A stretch of DNA of 42,648 bases from Oscillospiraceae bacterium (GTDB lineage Bacteria; Bacillota; Clostridia; Oscillospirales; Oscillospiraceae): the NCBI GenBank assembly GCA_020025175.1, contig JAHHSM010000007.1, forward strand, positions 1-42,648. The letters are read 5' to 3'. Made by a program: the position numbers and the translations under genes. Of the stretch, positions 16,705-25,124 are shown in pieces. Every line of letters starts with the position of its first letter. The stretch's first letter is position 1. The notes beneath the pieces were generated by a model that saw nothing but the letters and a program-made list of their open reading frames with translations, ran no database searches and was not told the origin of the DNA.

Positions 16705-17628
16705 ATGTTTGGGTATGTGCGTCCTTTTATGGACAAACTCACAGAGGAGGACCGGGAGCGGTTTCAGTCCGTATACTGCGGGTTGTGCTACGAACTTGGT
16801 TCTCGATACGGCGTATTCAGTAGATTCATTTTAAATTATGATTTTACATTTTTAGCGATGCTGCTGTCCAATGAAGAAACGGAATGCGTGGATTTTCACT
16901 GTCCCTGCAAATGGTTTCACAGACACCAGCGCAGGGATTCCTGTGCGGCATTGGAAATTGCTGCGGATATGTCTGTCATTCTGAGCTACTGGAAAATTGA
17001 GGATGAAATTCAGGATAGTGGCTTTATGCGAAGATTGGGTTTCCAAGTCCTGCGCTGGATTGCAGCACCATCCTATTATAAAGCAGCGAAAAAGCATCCG
17101 AATTTTGCGGCTGTGGTAAAAATAAATCTGAAGGCTTTGAGACGCTTGGAAGAAGAAAGATCTGCATCCATCGATCGTACGGCAGATGCTTTCGCATCAT
17201 TACTTGCGGCGGCAGCTGAAGCGTTTGATACAGAAGAGAAGCGTCGGATTCACCGTCAGCTTTTATATCATTTGGGGCGTTGGATTTATTTGATCGATGC
17301 ATTGGACGATCTTCAAAAAGATGTACAGGAGAATAAATATAATCCGTTGATTTATCGCTATGGATTGGAGAATGGTATGCTGAACGAAGAGAATCAGCAA
17401 AAACTCGTTACAACACTGGATCATTCGGTGAATTTAGTATCATCTGCCTTTGCTTTGGGCAGTTATGGTCCATGGACGGGTGTATTGGAAAATATTATCT
17501 ATTACGGACTCCCAATGACAGGACGACTGGTTCTGGAGGGGAAGTGGAAAGCCGCAGAGCATGGCGGGATCTGTTTTAAAGCAGGTCATGGTATCGTGCA
17601 GCGCGAAAGGATGGAAACGCATACATGA
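16705..17628 (+). CDS. DUF5685 family protein
   Basis: 307 residues, mainly helical, no signal peptide. The N-terminus has YCGLCYELGSRYG (C25, C28), followed by C61, C66, C68 and C80, a possible metal site. Two acid motifs stand out: D100-EIQ-D104 after YWKIE, and D202-LQK-D206 in the segment WIYLIDALDDLQKD followed by ENKYNPL. This spacing and the second segment resemble the paired DxxxD motifs of head-to-head isoprenoid synthases, though the family is uncharacterised. It overlaps the DnaJ gene by 4 bases. The family assignment is from remembered similarity; enzyme function is inference. Confidence 0.8.
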   Translation: MFGYVRPFMDKLTEEDRERFQSVYCGLCYELGSRYGVFSRFILNYDFTFLAMLLSNEETECVDFHCPCKWFHRHQRRDSCAALEIAADMSVILSYWKIEDEIQDSGFMRRLGFQVLRWIAAPSYYKAAKKHPNFAAVVKINLKALRRLEEERSASIDRTADAFASLLAAAAEAFDTEEKRRIHRQLLYHLGRWIYLIDALDDLQKDVQENKYNPLIYRYGLENGMLNEENQQKLVTTLDHSVNLVSSAFALGSYGPWTGVLENIIYYGLPMTGRLVLEGKWKAAEHGGICFKAGHGIVQRERMETHT

Positions 17629-18245
17629 TTACAGACCCTTATAAAGTTTTAAATGTCAGCCCGAATGCCAGTGATGATGAAATCAAAAAGGCATATCGAG
17701 AGCTGGCACGAAAGTACCATCCAGACCACTACCACGGTACAGACCTTGAGCATATGGCCGAAGAAAAAATGAAAGAAATCAATGAAGCCTATGCCATGGT
17801 GCAAAATCGCCGTAAAAATGGTCCTTCAGAGCAGCAAAGCTATGGCGGCGGTTACAGCAGTACCTATGGTGCAGGGCGGCAGCAATACAGCGGCTCTGCC
17901 AATCCGCTGTTTCAAAGGATTCGTGCAGCAATCAGCCGAGGTGATTTGGCGGCAGCTGAACAGATGCTTAATAATACGGATCTTCGCACAGCTGAATGGC
18001 ATTTTTTGATGGGTGCTGTCTATTATCGGCGTGGTTGGCTGGATGAGGCGGCGCGCGAGTTTGAAATGGCTGTTGGTATGGAACCAAACAATATGGAATA
18101 TCGGCAGGCATATCAGCACATGTGCAATGGCGGAACAGCTTATCGCCCTGATAAATATGGTTCCGGCGGTATGATGGGATGCGACTGCTGCCAGCTCTTG
18201 TGCAATGCAATGATCTGCAATTGCTGCTGTACGCCGTGCTGCTGA
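17625..18245 (+). CDS. DnaJ-domain protein with cysteine-rich C-terminus
   Basis: 206 residues. The N-terminal J domain (about 3-66) has the HPD motif at residues 32-34 (KYHPDHY), so it can stimulate a DnaK ATPase. A Gly/Tyr/Ser-rich linker (about 67-92) leads to a tetratricopeptide-like helical segment (about 93-165, with GDLAAAEQMLNN and YYRRGWLDEAAREFEMAV). The last 21 residues contain ten cysteines (186, 188, 189, 193, 198, 200-202, 205, 206). There is no classic DnaJ zinc-finger domain. The 4-base overlap with the DUF5685 gene implies co-production and a shared task; the tail could bind metal or an iron-sulfur cluster. Confidence 0.88.
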   Translation: MITDPYKVLNVSPNASDDEIKKAYRELARKYHPDHYHGTDLEHMAEEKMKEINEAYAMVQNRRKNGPSEQQSYGGGYSSTYGAGRQQYSGSANPLFQRIRAAISRGDLAAAEQMLNNTDLRTAEWHFLMGAVYYRRGWLDEAAREFEMAVGMEPNNMEYRQAYQHMCNGGTAYRPDKYGSGGMMGCDCCQLLCNAMICNCCCTPCC

Positions 18246-18327
18246 CAGGGTGAAAGCGTTAGATTCAGATTGATCGTAAATCTGTTTAATAAATTAGTTT
18301 TGAAAAAGAACAGAGGAGAGAATTGTA

Positions 18328-19206
18328 ATGGTATGTTCTATGACCGGATACGGGCGTGCAAAAGAAACGATTAACAACCGAGATATTACGGTAGAGCTGA
18401 GATCGGTCAACAACCGTTTCTTAGATTGCACTGTCAAAATCCCTCGCGTCTATACCCTCTGCGAAGATGCGATTAAAGGAAGAATTCAGAAATCTATCAC
18501 GCGCGGTAAGGTTGATGTATTTGTGACTATTGTTTCGGTGGGCGCAGAAGCGACAACCGTCCATGTAAATCATGATTTAGCTGCAGGATATGTGCGTGCC
18601 CTGCGGTCCATGGCTGAAACATATGGGCTGCGGGATGATATTTCTGTGATGAATGTGGCTCGTTTTTCGGATGTATTGGCTGTAACGAAGGCTGATGAAG
18701 ATTTAGAGAGTCTAAGTGCGGATATCTGCACTGTTTTGGACAAGGCGCTTGAAGGGTATAATGTTATGCGTGAGACTGAAGGCGAAAAGCTTCGCATTGA
18801 TATCGAGAACCGCTTGCATACCATCGAAGAGTTGACGAAAAAAATTGAAATACGATCTCCTAAGACGGTAGCTGAATATCGTGAACGGTTGACAGCAAAG
18901 ATGAAGGAAGTGCTGCAAAGCACAACAATTGACGAAAGCCGTATTCTGATGGAAGCGGCTGTTTATGCTGATAAGGTTGCGGTTGACGAAGAAACTGTCC
19001 GCCTGCGCAGCCATGTCGATCAGCTGCGCAATATGCTCACCTGTGGTGGTGTGATTGGGCGCAAGGCAGATTTCCTGATTCAGGAATTAAATCGTGAATC
19101 CAATACAGTGGGTTCAAAATGCTGTGACTTGGAAGTAACAGAGTATGTAGTTTCCCTCAAGGCCGAGATTGAAAAAATTCGTGAACAGATTCAAAATATT
19201 GAGTAA
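18328..19206 (+). CDS. yicC: YicC family endoribonuclease
   Basis: 292 residues. Family signature at the N-terminus: SMTGYGRA, then ELRSVNNRFLDCTVKIPR; the C-terminal DUF1732 part has LRSHVDQLRNML and GRKADFLIQELNRESNTVGSKC. Members of the YicC/YloC family were shown to be RNA-degrading enzymes. GAGGAG lies about 9 bases before the ATG. It starts the yicC-remA-gmk-rpoZ cluster, an order shared with Bacillus subtilis yloC-remA-gmk-rpoZ. A weak 6-bp hairpin (CAGATT 18266-18271 with AATCTG 18279-18284) lies between it and the DnaJ gene. Confidence 0.95.
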   Translation: MVCSMTGYGRAKETINNRDITVELRSVNNRFLDCTVKIPRVYTLCEDAIKGRIQKSITRGKVDVFVTIVSVGAEATTVHVNHDLAAGYVRALRSMAETYGLRDDISVMNVARFSDVLAVTKADEDLESLSADICTVLDKALEGYNVMRETEGEKLRIDIENRLHTIEELTKKIEIRSPKTVAEYRERLTAKMKEVLQSTTIDESRILMEAAVYADKVAVDEETVRLRSHVDQLRNMLTCGGVIGRKADFLIQELNRESNTVGSKCCDLEVTEYVVSLKAEIEKIREQIQNIE

Positions 19207-19211
19207 TTGCT

Positions 19212-19472
19212 ATGAAATTAATTAATATAGGCTTTGGAAGTTTGATTTCCGATGAGCGTTTGCTGGCGATTGTGGGCGCTGATTCAGCACCCATCAAACG
19301 TATGATTCAAGATGCGCGTGAGCGTGGCATGCTGGTGGATGCAACTTACGGACGAAAAACAAAATCAGTTTTGTTAATGGATAGTGACCATGTCATTCTT
19401 GCGGCAATTGCACCAGAGGTAGTTGCATCAAGAATGGGCATCGTAGTAGAAACATATGATGAGGAGGCATAG
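19212..19472 (+). CDS. remA: RemA-family DNA-binding regulator (DUF370)
   Basis: 86 residues, the usual length. Sequence runs INIGFGSLISDERLLAIV, SAPIKRMIQDARERGMLVDAT, then GRKTKSVLLMDSDHVILAA, all conserved in DUF370. In Bacillus, RemA forms rings that wrap DNA and activates matrix genes and osmoprotection; in Clostridia the targets are unknown. It lies 5 bases after yicC and 2 bases before gmk. No clear ribosome binding site is seen, so translation may be coupled to yicC. Confidence 0.95.
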   Translation: MKLINIGFGSLISDERLLAIVGADSAPIKRMIQDARERGMLVDATYGRKTKSVLLMDSDHVILAAIAPEVVASRMGIVVETYDEEA

Positions 19473-19474
19473 GG

Positions 19475-20074
19475 ATGAAGCGCGGTAAATTATTTGTGCT
19501 TTCAGGTCCCTCGGGTGTTGGGAAAAGCACGATTTTGAAAGATTTAGCGCAGCGGCAGGAATTTTACTTCTCTGTTTCTGCAACAACGCGTGATCCACGG
19601 CCCGGTGAGGAAAACGGTGTACATTACCACTTCCATACAGCGGAAGAATTTCAAAAATTAATTGAAGAAAATGCATTGCTGGAATGGGCGGAGTATGTAG
19701 GAAATTACTATGGAACGCCTGCAAAATATGTAGATGAGGCAATGGAAAGCGGACGCAATGTGATTCTCGATATTGAGGTTCAAGGCGCAGGACAGGTCAA
19801 AGAGAGCAGACCGGAAGCGGTTCGCATCTTTATTGCTCCCCCATCTTGGGAGGAGCTGGAGCGTCGCCTGACAGAGCGTGGTACAGATACTGCTGAAAAA
19901 ATCGAAAAGCGTTTGGCGCGCGCAAAAGAAGAATTTGAAAGTGCTAAAAATTATGACTATATTGTAGTAAATACTACCGTGAAAGCTGCAGTTTGTGAAC
20001 TGGAAGCAATCATGATTGCTGAGCATTGCCGTCCTGCTGAACGGATTGCGATGATCGAAAACACGATGAAATAA
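19475..20074 (+). CDS. gmk: Guanylate kinase
   Basis: 199 residues, the usual length. Phosphorylates GMP to GDP. P-loop VLSGPSGVGKST (8-19), GMP-binding segment VSATTRDPRPGEENGVHYHF, and the YGTPAKYVDEAMESGRNVILDIEVQGA region are all present; the lid carries RLTERGTDTAEKIEKRL. GAGGAGG lies about 8 bases before the ATG, at the end of remA. Its place between remA and rpoZ is conserved in Firmicutes. Confidence 0.98.
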   Translation: MKRGKLFVLSGPSGVGKSTILKDLAQRQEFYFSVSATTRDPRPGEENGVHYHFHTAEEFQKLIEENALLEWAEYVGNYYGTPAKYVDEAMESGRNVILDIEVQGAGQVKESRPEAVRIFIAPPSWEELERRLTERGTDTAEKIEKRLARAKEEFESAKNYDYIVVNTTVKAAVCELEAIMIAEHCRPAERIAMIENTMK

Positions 20075-20107
20075 ATTACGCCGAAAAGGCAGATTGGATG
20101 ATGTTTT

Positions 20108-20395
20108 ATGTTATTATATCCCTCCGTTGATGCACTGAATGATGAGGTCCCGAACCGCTATTTGCTGGTTAATGTTGTTGCACGCAAAGCTCGCGAAATT
20201 GCTGATGAGGCTGAGAGCCTGGGTGAATCTTTGGATGACAAGCCTGTTACCCTCGCGATTAATGAAGTTGCAGACGGCAAAGTCAAGGTAGATCCTGAAG
20301 ATCTTTATAATGCATTGAATGCAGATGAAAGGAGAGTTCGAACTGTATCTACTGCAATTATCGATTTGCCGGATGATATGGACGAAGAAGCGTAA
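20108..20395 (+). CDS. rpoZ: RNA polymerase omega subunit
   Basis: 95 residues. Small assembly subunit of RNA polymerase. It has YPSVDALNDEVPNRYLLVNVVARKAREIADE, the usual omega start with the NRY-LV---A-RAR pattern, followed by KPVTLAINEVADGKV and an acidic tail (residues 75-95) longer than the minimal family. Its position after gmk confirms the call. A strong hairpin follows the stop. Confidence 0.95.
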   Translation: MLLYPSVDALNDEVPNRYLLVNVVARKAREIADEAESLGESLDDKPVTLAINEVADGKVKVDPEDLYNALNADERRVRTVSTAIIDLPDDMDEEA

Positions 20396-20409
20396 TCATT
20401 GCTGTGCAG

Positions 20410-20439
20410 CAGGCAAGGGAAAGTTATTTTCCTTGCCTG
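20410..20439 (+). terminator. Hairpin after rpoZ, probable terminator or mRNA stabiliser
   Basis: CAGGCAAGG (20410-20418) pairs with CCTTGCCTG (20431-20439); a G-U and three A-T pairs extend the stem to 13 bp around a GTTA loop. There is no proper T run after it (next is ATCCAGTTTTC), so termination may be partial, allowing read-through to priA. Confidence 0.6.
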
Positions 20440-20491
20440 ATCCAGTTTTCTGACCATTGACCAGTAAGCGGTATTGAAAAGGAGTATGCAG

Positions 20492-22966
20492 GTGGAGACT
20501 ACCAAAATTGCAAGAATCGCCGTTTCTGCGGCCACATATGTGATTGATAAGCCATATGCATATGTGATACCAGAATCAATGGTTGGAGTGATTGAGCGCG
20601 GAATGCGTGTACTCGTTCCGTTTGGACGTGGAAATCGTATCTCTGAAGGAATTGTGCTTTCTGTGGAAGATGGCACAAAAAAGCGTGGCCTAAAAGCGAT
20701 ACTTTCTGTTTTAGATGAAACTAGTGTTTTGGATCAAAGTGGGATTCGATTAGCCCTTTGGTTGCGTGACCGCTATTTTTGTACGATGTACGATGCAGTG
20801 CACACAATCTTGCCAGCTGGGCTATGGTTTCATACACAGATTATTTATCGTATTTGTGATGGATTACATTCAACAGAGGTGTATAATGCTTGTGAAGGAA
20901 TTCCGGATGCTTTGCGTGTTTTAGATATTATCTATGCAAGTAATGGACAAGCTGAAATAGAGGTTTTGAAAAAGGCATGTGGCGTCAAAATTACGGGCAC
21001 ACTCAAAACTTTGTGCGAAAAGGGTATTTTGCGCTGTGATGCTGAAGCAATCCGCCATGTAAAGGACGGAAAGACAAAGATGGTATCTTTAGCTGTTTTG
21101 CCGGAGGAGGCAATGGCGGCGGTAGAGACGAGAAAAAAGTCTGCACCACTGCGCTATGAAGCGATTAAATTGCTCTGCTCAACTGGGGATGTATCACAGG
21201 CGGAGCTTTGCTATTTCACCGGAGCATCTTCTGCAACAATAGCTTCTTTAAAAAAATCAGGTCTGATTGAGGTATATGAAGAAGAAAAACTTCGTATTGA
21301 TGCACAGCAAGAGGTTTTGCAAGGAGCGGAAATTGTCCTCAATGAAGACCAAAACTCTGCGTTTGCAAAGATTTTAGAACTGACAAAAAAAGAAGAAGCA
21401 TCGGCTGTACTGCTGCACGGTGTAACAGGCAGTGGAAAGACGCAAGTATACATTCGTGTGGTGCAGGAAGTAATTGCGCAAGGAAAAACAGCGATGGTTT
21501 TAGTACCGGAAATTGCATTGACACCTCAAATGATGAATAAATTCGCTGCATATTTTCATGATGAAGTTGTGATGCTGCATAGTGCTTTGCGTGTGACAGA
21601 ACGATACGATCAATGGAAACGTATCAAGCGTGGTGAAGTAAAGCTGGTTCTAGGTACTAGAAGCGCAATTTTTGCACCGCTTAAAAATATAGGCATGATT
21701 ATTTTAGATGAAGAGCAGGAAAGTTCCTATCAATCAGAAAATCCACCAAGGTATCATGCCAAAGAGGTTGCCCAGTATCTATGTGCAATCCATCATGCGG
21801 TTCTTGTTTTAGGATCCGCAACACCATCAATAGAATCTGCTTATGCGGCAAGAAATGGTGTGTATCATTATGTGCCGCTGCGTAAACGATATAATCAGCA
21901 GACGCTTCCGCGTGTTATCTTTGCTGATATGAAAGAAGAGATTTGTCAAGGAAATGCAGGTGTTATCAGCACACGACTACAGGCAGAGCTAAAACAGAAT
22001 ATTCAGCGCGGTGAACAAAGTATTTTACTTTTGAATCGTCGTGGTAGCAGTCGCATGCTGCTATGCGGTGAATGCGGATATGTACCGGAATGCCCACGCT
22101 GCAGCGTACCGCTCACATATCATAGTGCAAATGGGCGCTTAATGTGTCACTATTGTGGGCATTCTGAGCGTGCAAAAGATACTTGCGATCATTGCGGCGG
22201 TATTATGAAGCACATTGGTACAGGGACGCAGAAGGCAGAGGAAGAGCTTCATTCCCTTTTTCCAAATGTTGAAATTTTACGTATGGATGCCGATACTGTT
22301 TCTATAAAAGGTGGGCATGAGAAAATTTTAAGCCAATTTTCAGAAAAACAAATCCCGATTCTTTTAGGTACACAAATGGTAGCAAAGGGGCTTGATTTTG
22401 AAAATGTAACCCTTGTAGGTGTATTGGCAGCAGACTTATCTTTATATGTTGATCATTATTGCGCGGCAGAACGGACGTTTAGTCTATTAACCCAAGTGAT
22501 TGGGCGGGCTGGACGAGGGAAGAAGGACGGTCGTGCGATCATTCAGACCTTTACACCTGAAAATGAAGTGCTCCAATGTGCCGCACAGCAGGATTATGAG
22601 CGCTTCTATGAAAGTGAAATTCGCATGCGGAAACTTCATGCATCTCCACCATTCGCAGATTTGTTTACGCTTGTTGTTTCTGGCATGGATGAAAACCATG
22701 TGCTGCATTCCTGTGTAATGCTTCGAGATGCTATGAAAAGTGCAATTTCGCAAAACGGACAGTTTGATGGTGACTCACTTCAAATTGTAGGCCCTGCACC
22801 TGCCCCAGTAACAAAGGTTAATAATCGCTACCGCTATCATGTGTATCTTGTTGGAAAGAACAATAAGAAAATTCGTAGTTTTATTGAATACTACATAAAA
22901 GCATTCAGCCTTGTGAAGGAAAATAGAGGCTTAAGTATTTTTGTACATTGTAATGCAAACGATTGA
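20492..22966 (+). CDS. priA: Primosomal protein N' (PriA helicase)
   Basis: About 824 residues. Restarts stalled replication forks by unwinding DNA and loading the replicative helicase. The N-terminal 3'-DNA-binding domain (KPYAYVIPESM) is followed by the winged helix, then the helicase core with Walker A GVTGSGKTQVY, Walker B ILDEEQ, GSATPS, and the VIGRAGRG motif VI. The zinc site has eight cysteines in four CxxC-like pairs (CGECGYVPECPRC, CHYCGH, CDHCGG). I chose GTG 20492 because AAGGAG (20479-20484) is 7 bases upstream; ATG 20486 is only 1 base from it. Confidence 0.96.
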   Translation: METTKIARIAVSAATYVIDKPYAYVIPESMVGVIERGMRVLVPFGRGNRISEGIVLSVEDGTKKRGLKAILSVLDETSVLDQSGIRLALWLRDRYFCTMYDAVHTILPAGLWFHTQIIYRICDGLHSTEVYNACEGIPDALRVLDIIYASNGQAEIEVLKKACGVKITGTLKTLCEKGILRCDAEAIRHVKDGKTKMVSLAVLPEEAMAAVETRKKSAPLRYEAIKLLCSTGDVSQAELCYFTGASSATIASLKKSGLIEVYEEEKLRIDAQQEVLQGAEIVLNEDQNSAFAKILELTKKEEASAVLLHGVTGSGKTQVYIRVVQEVIAQGKTAMVLVPEIALTPQMMNKFAAYFHDEVVMLHSALRVTERYDQWKRIKRGEVKLVLGTRSAIFAPLKNIGMIILDEEQESSYQSENPPRYHAKEVAQYLCAIHHAVLVLGSATPSIESAYAARNGVYHYVPLRKRYNQQTLPRVIFADMKEEICQGNAGVISTRLQAELKQNIQRGEQSILLLNRRGSSRMLLCGECGYVPECPRCSVPLTYHSANGRLMCHYCGHSERAKDTCDHCGGIMKHIGTGTQKAEEELHSLFPNVEILRMDADTVSIKGGHEKILSQFSEKQIPILLGTQMVAKGLDFENVTLVGVLAADLSLYVDHYCAAERTFSLLTQVIGRAGRGKKDGRAIIQTFTPENEVLQCAAQQDYERFYESEIRMRKLHASPPFADLFTLVVSGMDENHVLHSCVMLRDAMKSAISQNGQFDGDSLQIVGPAPAPVTKVNNRYRYHVYLVGKNNKKIRSFIEYYIKAFSLVKENRGLSIFVHCNAND

Positions 22967-22980
22967 GGAGGAAATCTATC

Positions 22981-23514
22981 ATGGCATTGAGAAATATTGT
23001 AAAAAAAGGCGATCCGATTTTGACTAAAAAGTGCCGAACTGTGACAGATTATAATGAGCGGCTTCACACATTGATTGATGATATGCGTGAAACACTGGCT
23101 GATGCTGATGGTGCCGGCCTGGCTGCACCGCAGGTTGGTATTATGCGCCGCATTTGCATTGTTGTAGGTAATGATGGTGAAATGATCGAGTTGGTCAATC
23201 CGGAGATTATTAAAAGTGATGGTGAGCAGACTGGCCCTGAGGGCTGCTTGAGTCTGCCCGGCAAGTTTGGTATGGTAACGCGCCCCTATCATGTGCGAGT
23301 TCGTGCAAATGACCGCAACGGCAATGTGTTTGAGGTAGAGGGAACGGAGATTACAGCACGCTGCTTCTGCCATGAAATTGAGCATCTGGATGGTCATCTG
23401 TTTGATGAGCATGTAGATCATTTTATGACTGAAGAAGATTTTGAAGAGTACTATGAGCAGCTTCAGACTGAAATGGAGATGGACAAAGAAGAAATTGAGG
23501 GCGAAGAAGAATGA
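22981..23514 (+). CDS. def: Peptide deformylase
   Basis: 177 residues. Removes the formyl group from the first methionine of new proteins, using a metal held by C89, H131 and H135. Motifs: GAGLAAPQVG (44-53), EGCLSLPG (87-94, C89) and CHEIEHLDG (130-138; E132 catalytic). The acidic C-terminal tail (after about 150) is longer than in E. coli. GGAGG lies 9 bases before ATG 22981, so the in-frame ATG at 22963 is rejected. It is followed by fmt with a 4-base overlap, the common def-fmt pair. Confidence 0.97.
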   Translation: MALRNIVKKGDPILTKKCRTVTDYNERLHTLIDDMRETLADADGAGLAAPQVGIMRRICIVVGNDGEMIELVNPEIIKSDGEQTGPEGCLSLPGKFGMVTRPYHVRVRANDRNGNVFEVEGTEITARCFCHEIEHLDGHLFDEHVDHFMTEEDFEEYYEQLQTEMEMDKEEIEGEEE

Positions 23515-24431
23515 GAATTCTGTTTATGGGGACACCTGAATTTGCGGTGCCTTCTTTGAAGCGTCTTGTGGAAGACGGTCATGATATCTGCGGTGTATTC
23601 ACCCAACCGGATAAACCCAAAAACCGTGGGCATAAGATGGCATTTTCACCGGTGAAGGAGTATGCACTGTCACAGAATCTGACGGTTTATCAGCCTTTAA
23701 AAATGAAAGACGGCGGGGCGCTGAAGATTGTTCAGGATCTGGCTCCAGATCTGACTGTTGTTGCAGCTTACGGAAAGATTTTGCCGAATGATATTCTGGA
23801 GACACCGAAATATGGATCGATCAATGTACATTCGTCCATTCTCCCGAAATACCGTGGTGCCGCGCCTATCAATTGGGCGATTCTGAATGGCGAAACAGAA
23901 ACCGGCGTTACCATTATGCATATGGCAGCTGAGTTGGATGCTGGTGACATCATTACGATTTCAAAGACCCCAATTGGGGAAGATGAGGAAGCGGGCAGCC
24001 TAACAATGCGTCTTGCTGAAATCGGTGCACAGGCTCTGAGTGAGACAGTAGAAAAAATTGCTGCAGGTACAGCAGCTCGTACAGCCCAAAACCATGAAGA
24101 ATCTACGTATGCACCGATGCTGAGCAAAGAATTGTCCAATGTCGATTGGAATAAAAGTGCACACGAAATTCACTGCCAGATCCGTGGTCTACAGCCTTGG
24201 CCAGCCGCAACAACAACATTGTTTTCAGATGCTCCCATGAAACTTTATCGAGCAGAAGAACTGGAGGAAATCAGTTCCAAATCTGCCGGGAGCATTGTAT
24301 CTGCAGATAAAAAAGGAATTGCAGTTGTATGCGGCGACGGGAAAGTACTTCGCATTGCGGAATTACAGGCATCCGGGGGTAAACGTATGGCTGCAGCAGC
24401 GTATTTGCTGGGTCATCCGATTAAAGTTTGA
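23511..24431 (+). CDS. fmt: Methionyl-tRNA formyltransferase
   Basis: 306 residues. Formylates initiator Met-tRNA. N-terminal formyl-folate domain with ILFMGTPEFAVPSLKRL, the catalytic pattern NVHSSILPKYRGAAPINWAIL with Asn-His-Asp positions N, H and the later D in AELDAGDII, and the C-terminal anticodon-side domain with IRGLQPWPAATT. It overlaps def by 4 bases (ATGA) and is followed after 15 bases by a zinc protease gene. Confidence 0.97.
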   Translation: MRILFMGTPEFAVPSLKRLVEDGHDICGVFTQPDKPKNRGHKMAFSPVKEYALSQNLTVYQPLKMKDGGALKIVQDLAPDLTVVAAYGKILPNDILETPKYGSINVHSSILPKYRGAAPINWAILNGETETGVTIMHMAAELDAGDIITISKTPIGEDEEAGSLTMRLAEIGAQALSETVEKIAAGTAARTAQNHEESTYAPMLSKELSNVDWNKSAHEIHCQIRGLQPWPAATTTLFSDAPMKLYRAEELEEISSKSAGSIVSADKKGIAVVCGDGKVLRIAELQASGGKRMAAAAYLLGHPIKV

Positions 24432-24446
24432 TTTGAGGTAACAATT

Positions 24447-25124
24447 ATGTTTTTTCCTGCTCTGATTGCAATTATGATTTTGGCTGGTTGGGCACAGTAT
24501 CAGGTCAGCCATCAGTTTAAGAAATATTCACAGATAGCGAATCGCCGACATATGACTGGTGCGCAAGCGGCGGATGCTGTTTTGCGTGCGCACGGTGTAG
24601 TGGGTGTGAATATTGCGCGTTGCGGAGGACATCTAACCGATCATTATGATCCAAGAGATAACACAATTTATCTTTCCAGAAGTGTTTACGACAGTGCAAC
24701 CATTGCGGCTGTAGGTGTCGCTTGCCATGAAGCGGGTCATGCATGCCAGTATGCCCACAATTATTTTCCAATCCGGATTCGCAGCGCAATGATTCCCCTG
24801 TGTCAATTGGGCTCTAATCTGTCGTTTATTCTCATTGCAATCGGTTTGTTTCTGTATAGTCAATCCTGGTTTGGCATTGGCGTGATTTTATTTTCATTCA
24901 CTACCTTTTTCCAGTTGGTAACATTGCCCGTGGAGTTTAACGCATCCCGGCGTGCATTAGTTACGATCGAGGGCGAAGGTCTTTTGTATGAAGATGAATA
25001 TTACGGGGCAAAAAAGGTGCTGACTGCTGCTGCACTCACTTATGTTGCGGCATTGCTGACATCTGTATTATATTTATTGCATTATGTATCCATTTTTTTG
25101 GGTATGAGCAGGAGCGATGACTGA
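24447..25124 (+). CDS. Membrane zinc metallopeptidase (YugP family)
   Basis: 225 residues. N-terminal membrane helix, then the zinc motif H94-EAG-H98 in VACHEAGHACQYAHNY, preceded by IYLSRSVYDSATIAAVGVA, and a later VEFNASRRAL segment that carries the third ligand region. Three further hydrophobic helices (about 110-130, 132-155, 190-215). The family (Zn_peptidase_2, YugP) is widespread in Firmicutes; substrates are unknown. Between fmt and rsmB, a position it often occupies in Clostridia; its stop codon overlaps the rsmB start by one base. Confidence 0.93.
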   Translation: MFFPALIAIMILAGWAQYQVSHQFKKYSQIANRRHMTGAQAADAVLRAHGVVGVNIARCGGHLTDHYDPRDNTIYLSRSVYDSATIAAVGVACHEAGHACQYAHNYFPIRIRSAMIPLCQLGSNLSFILIAIGLFLYSQSWFGIGVILFSFTTFFQLVTLPVEFNASRRALVTIEGEGLLYEDEYYGAKKVLTAAALTYVAALLTSVLYLLHYVSIFLGMSRSDD

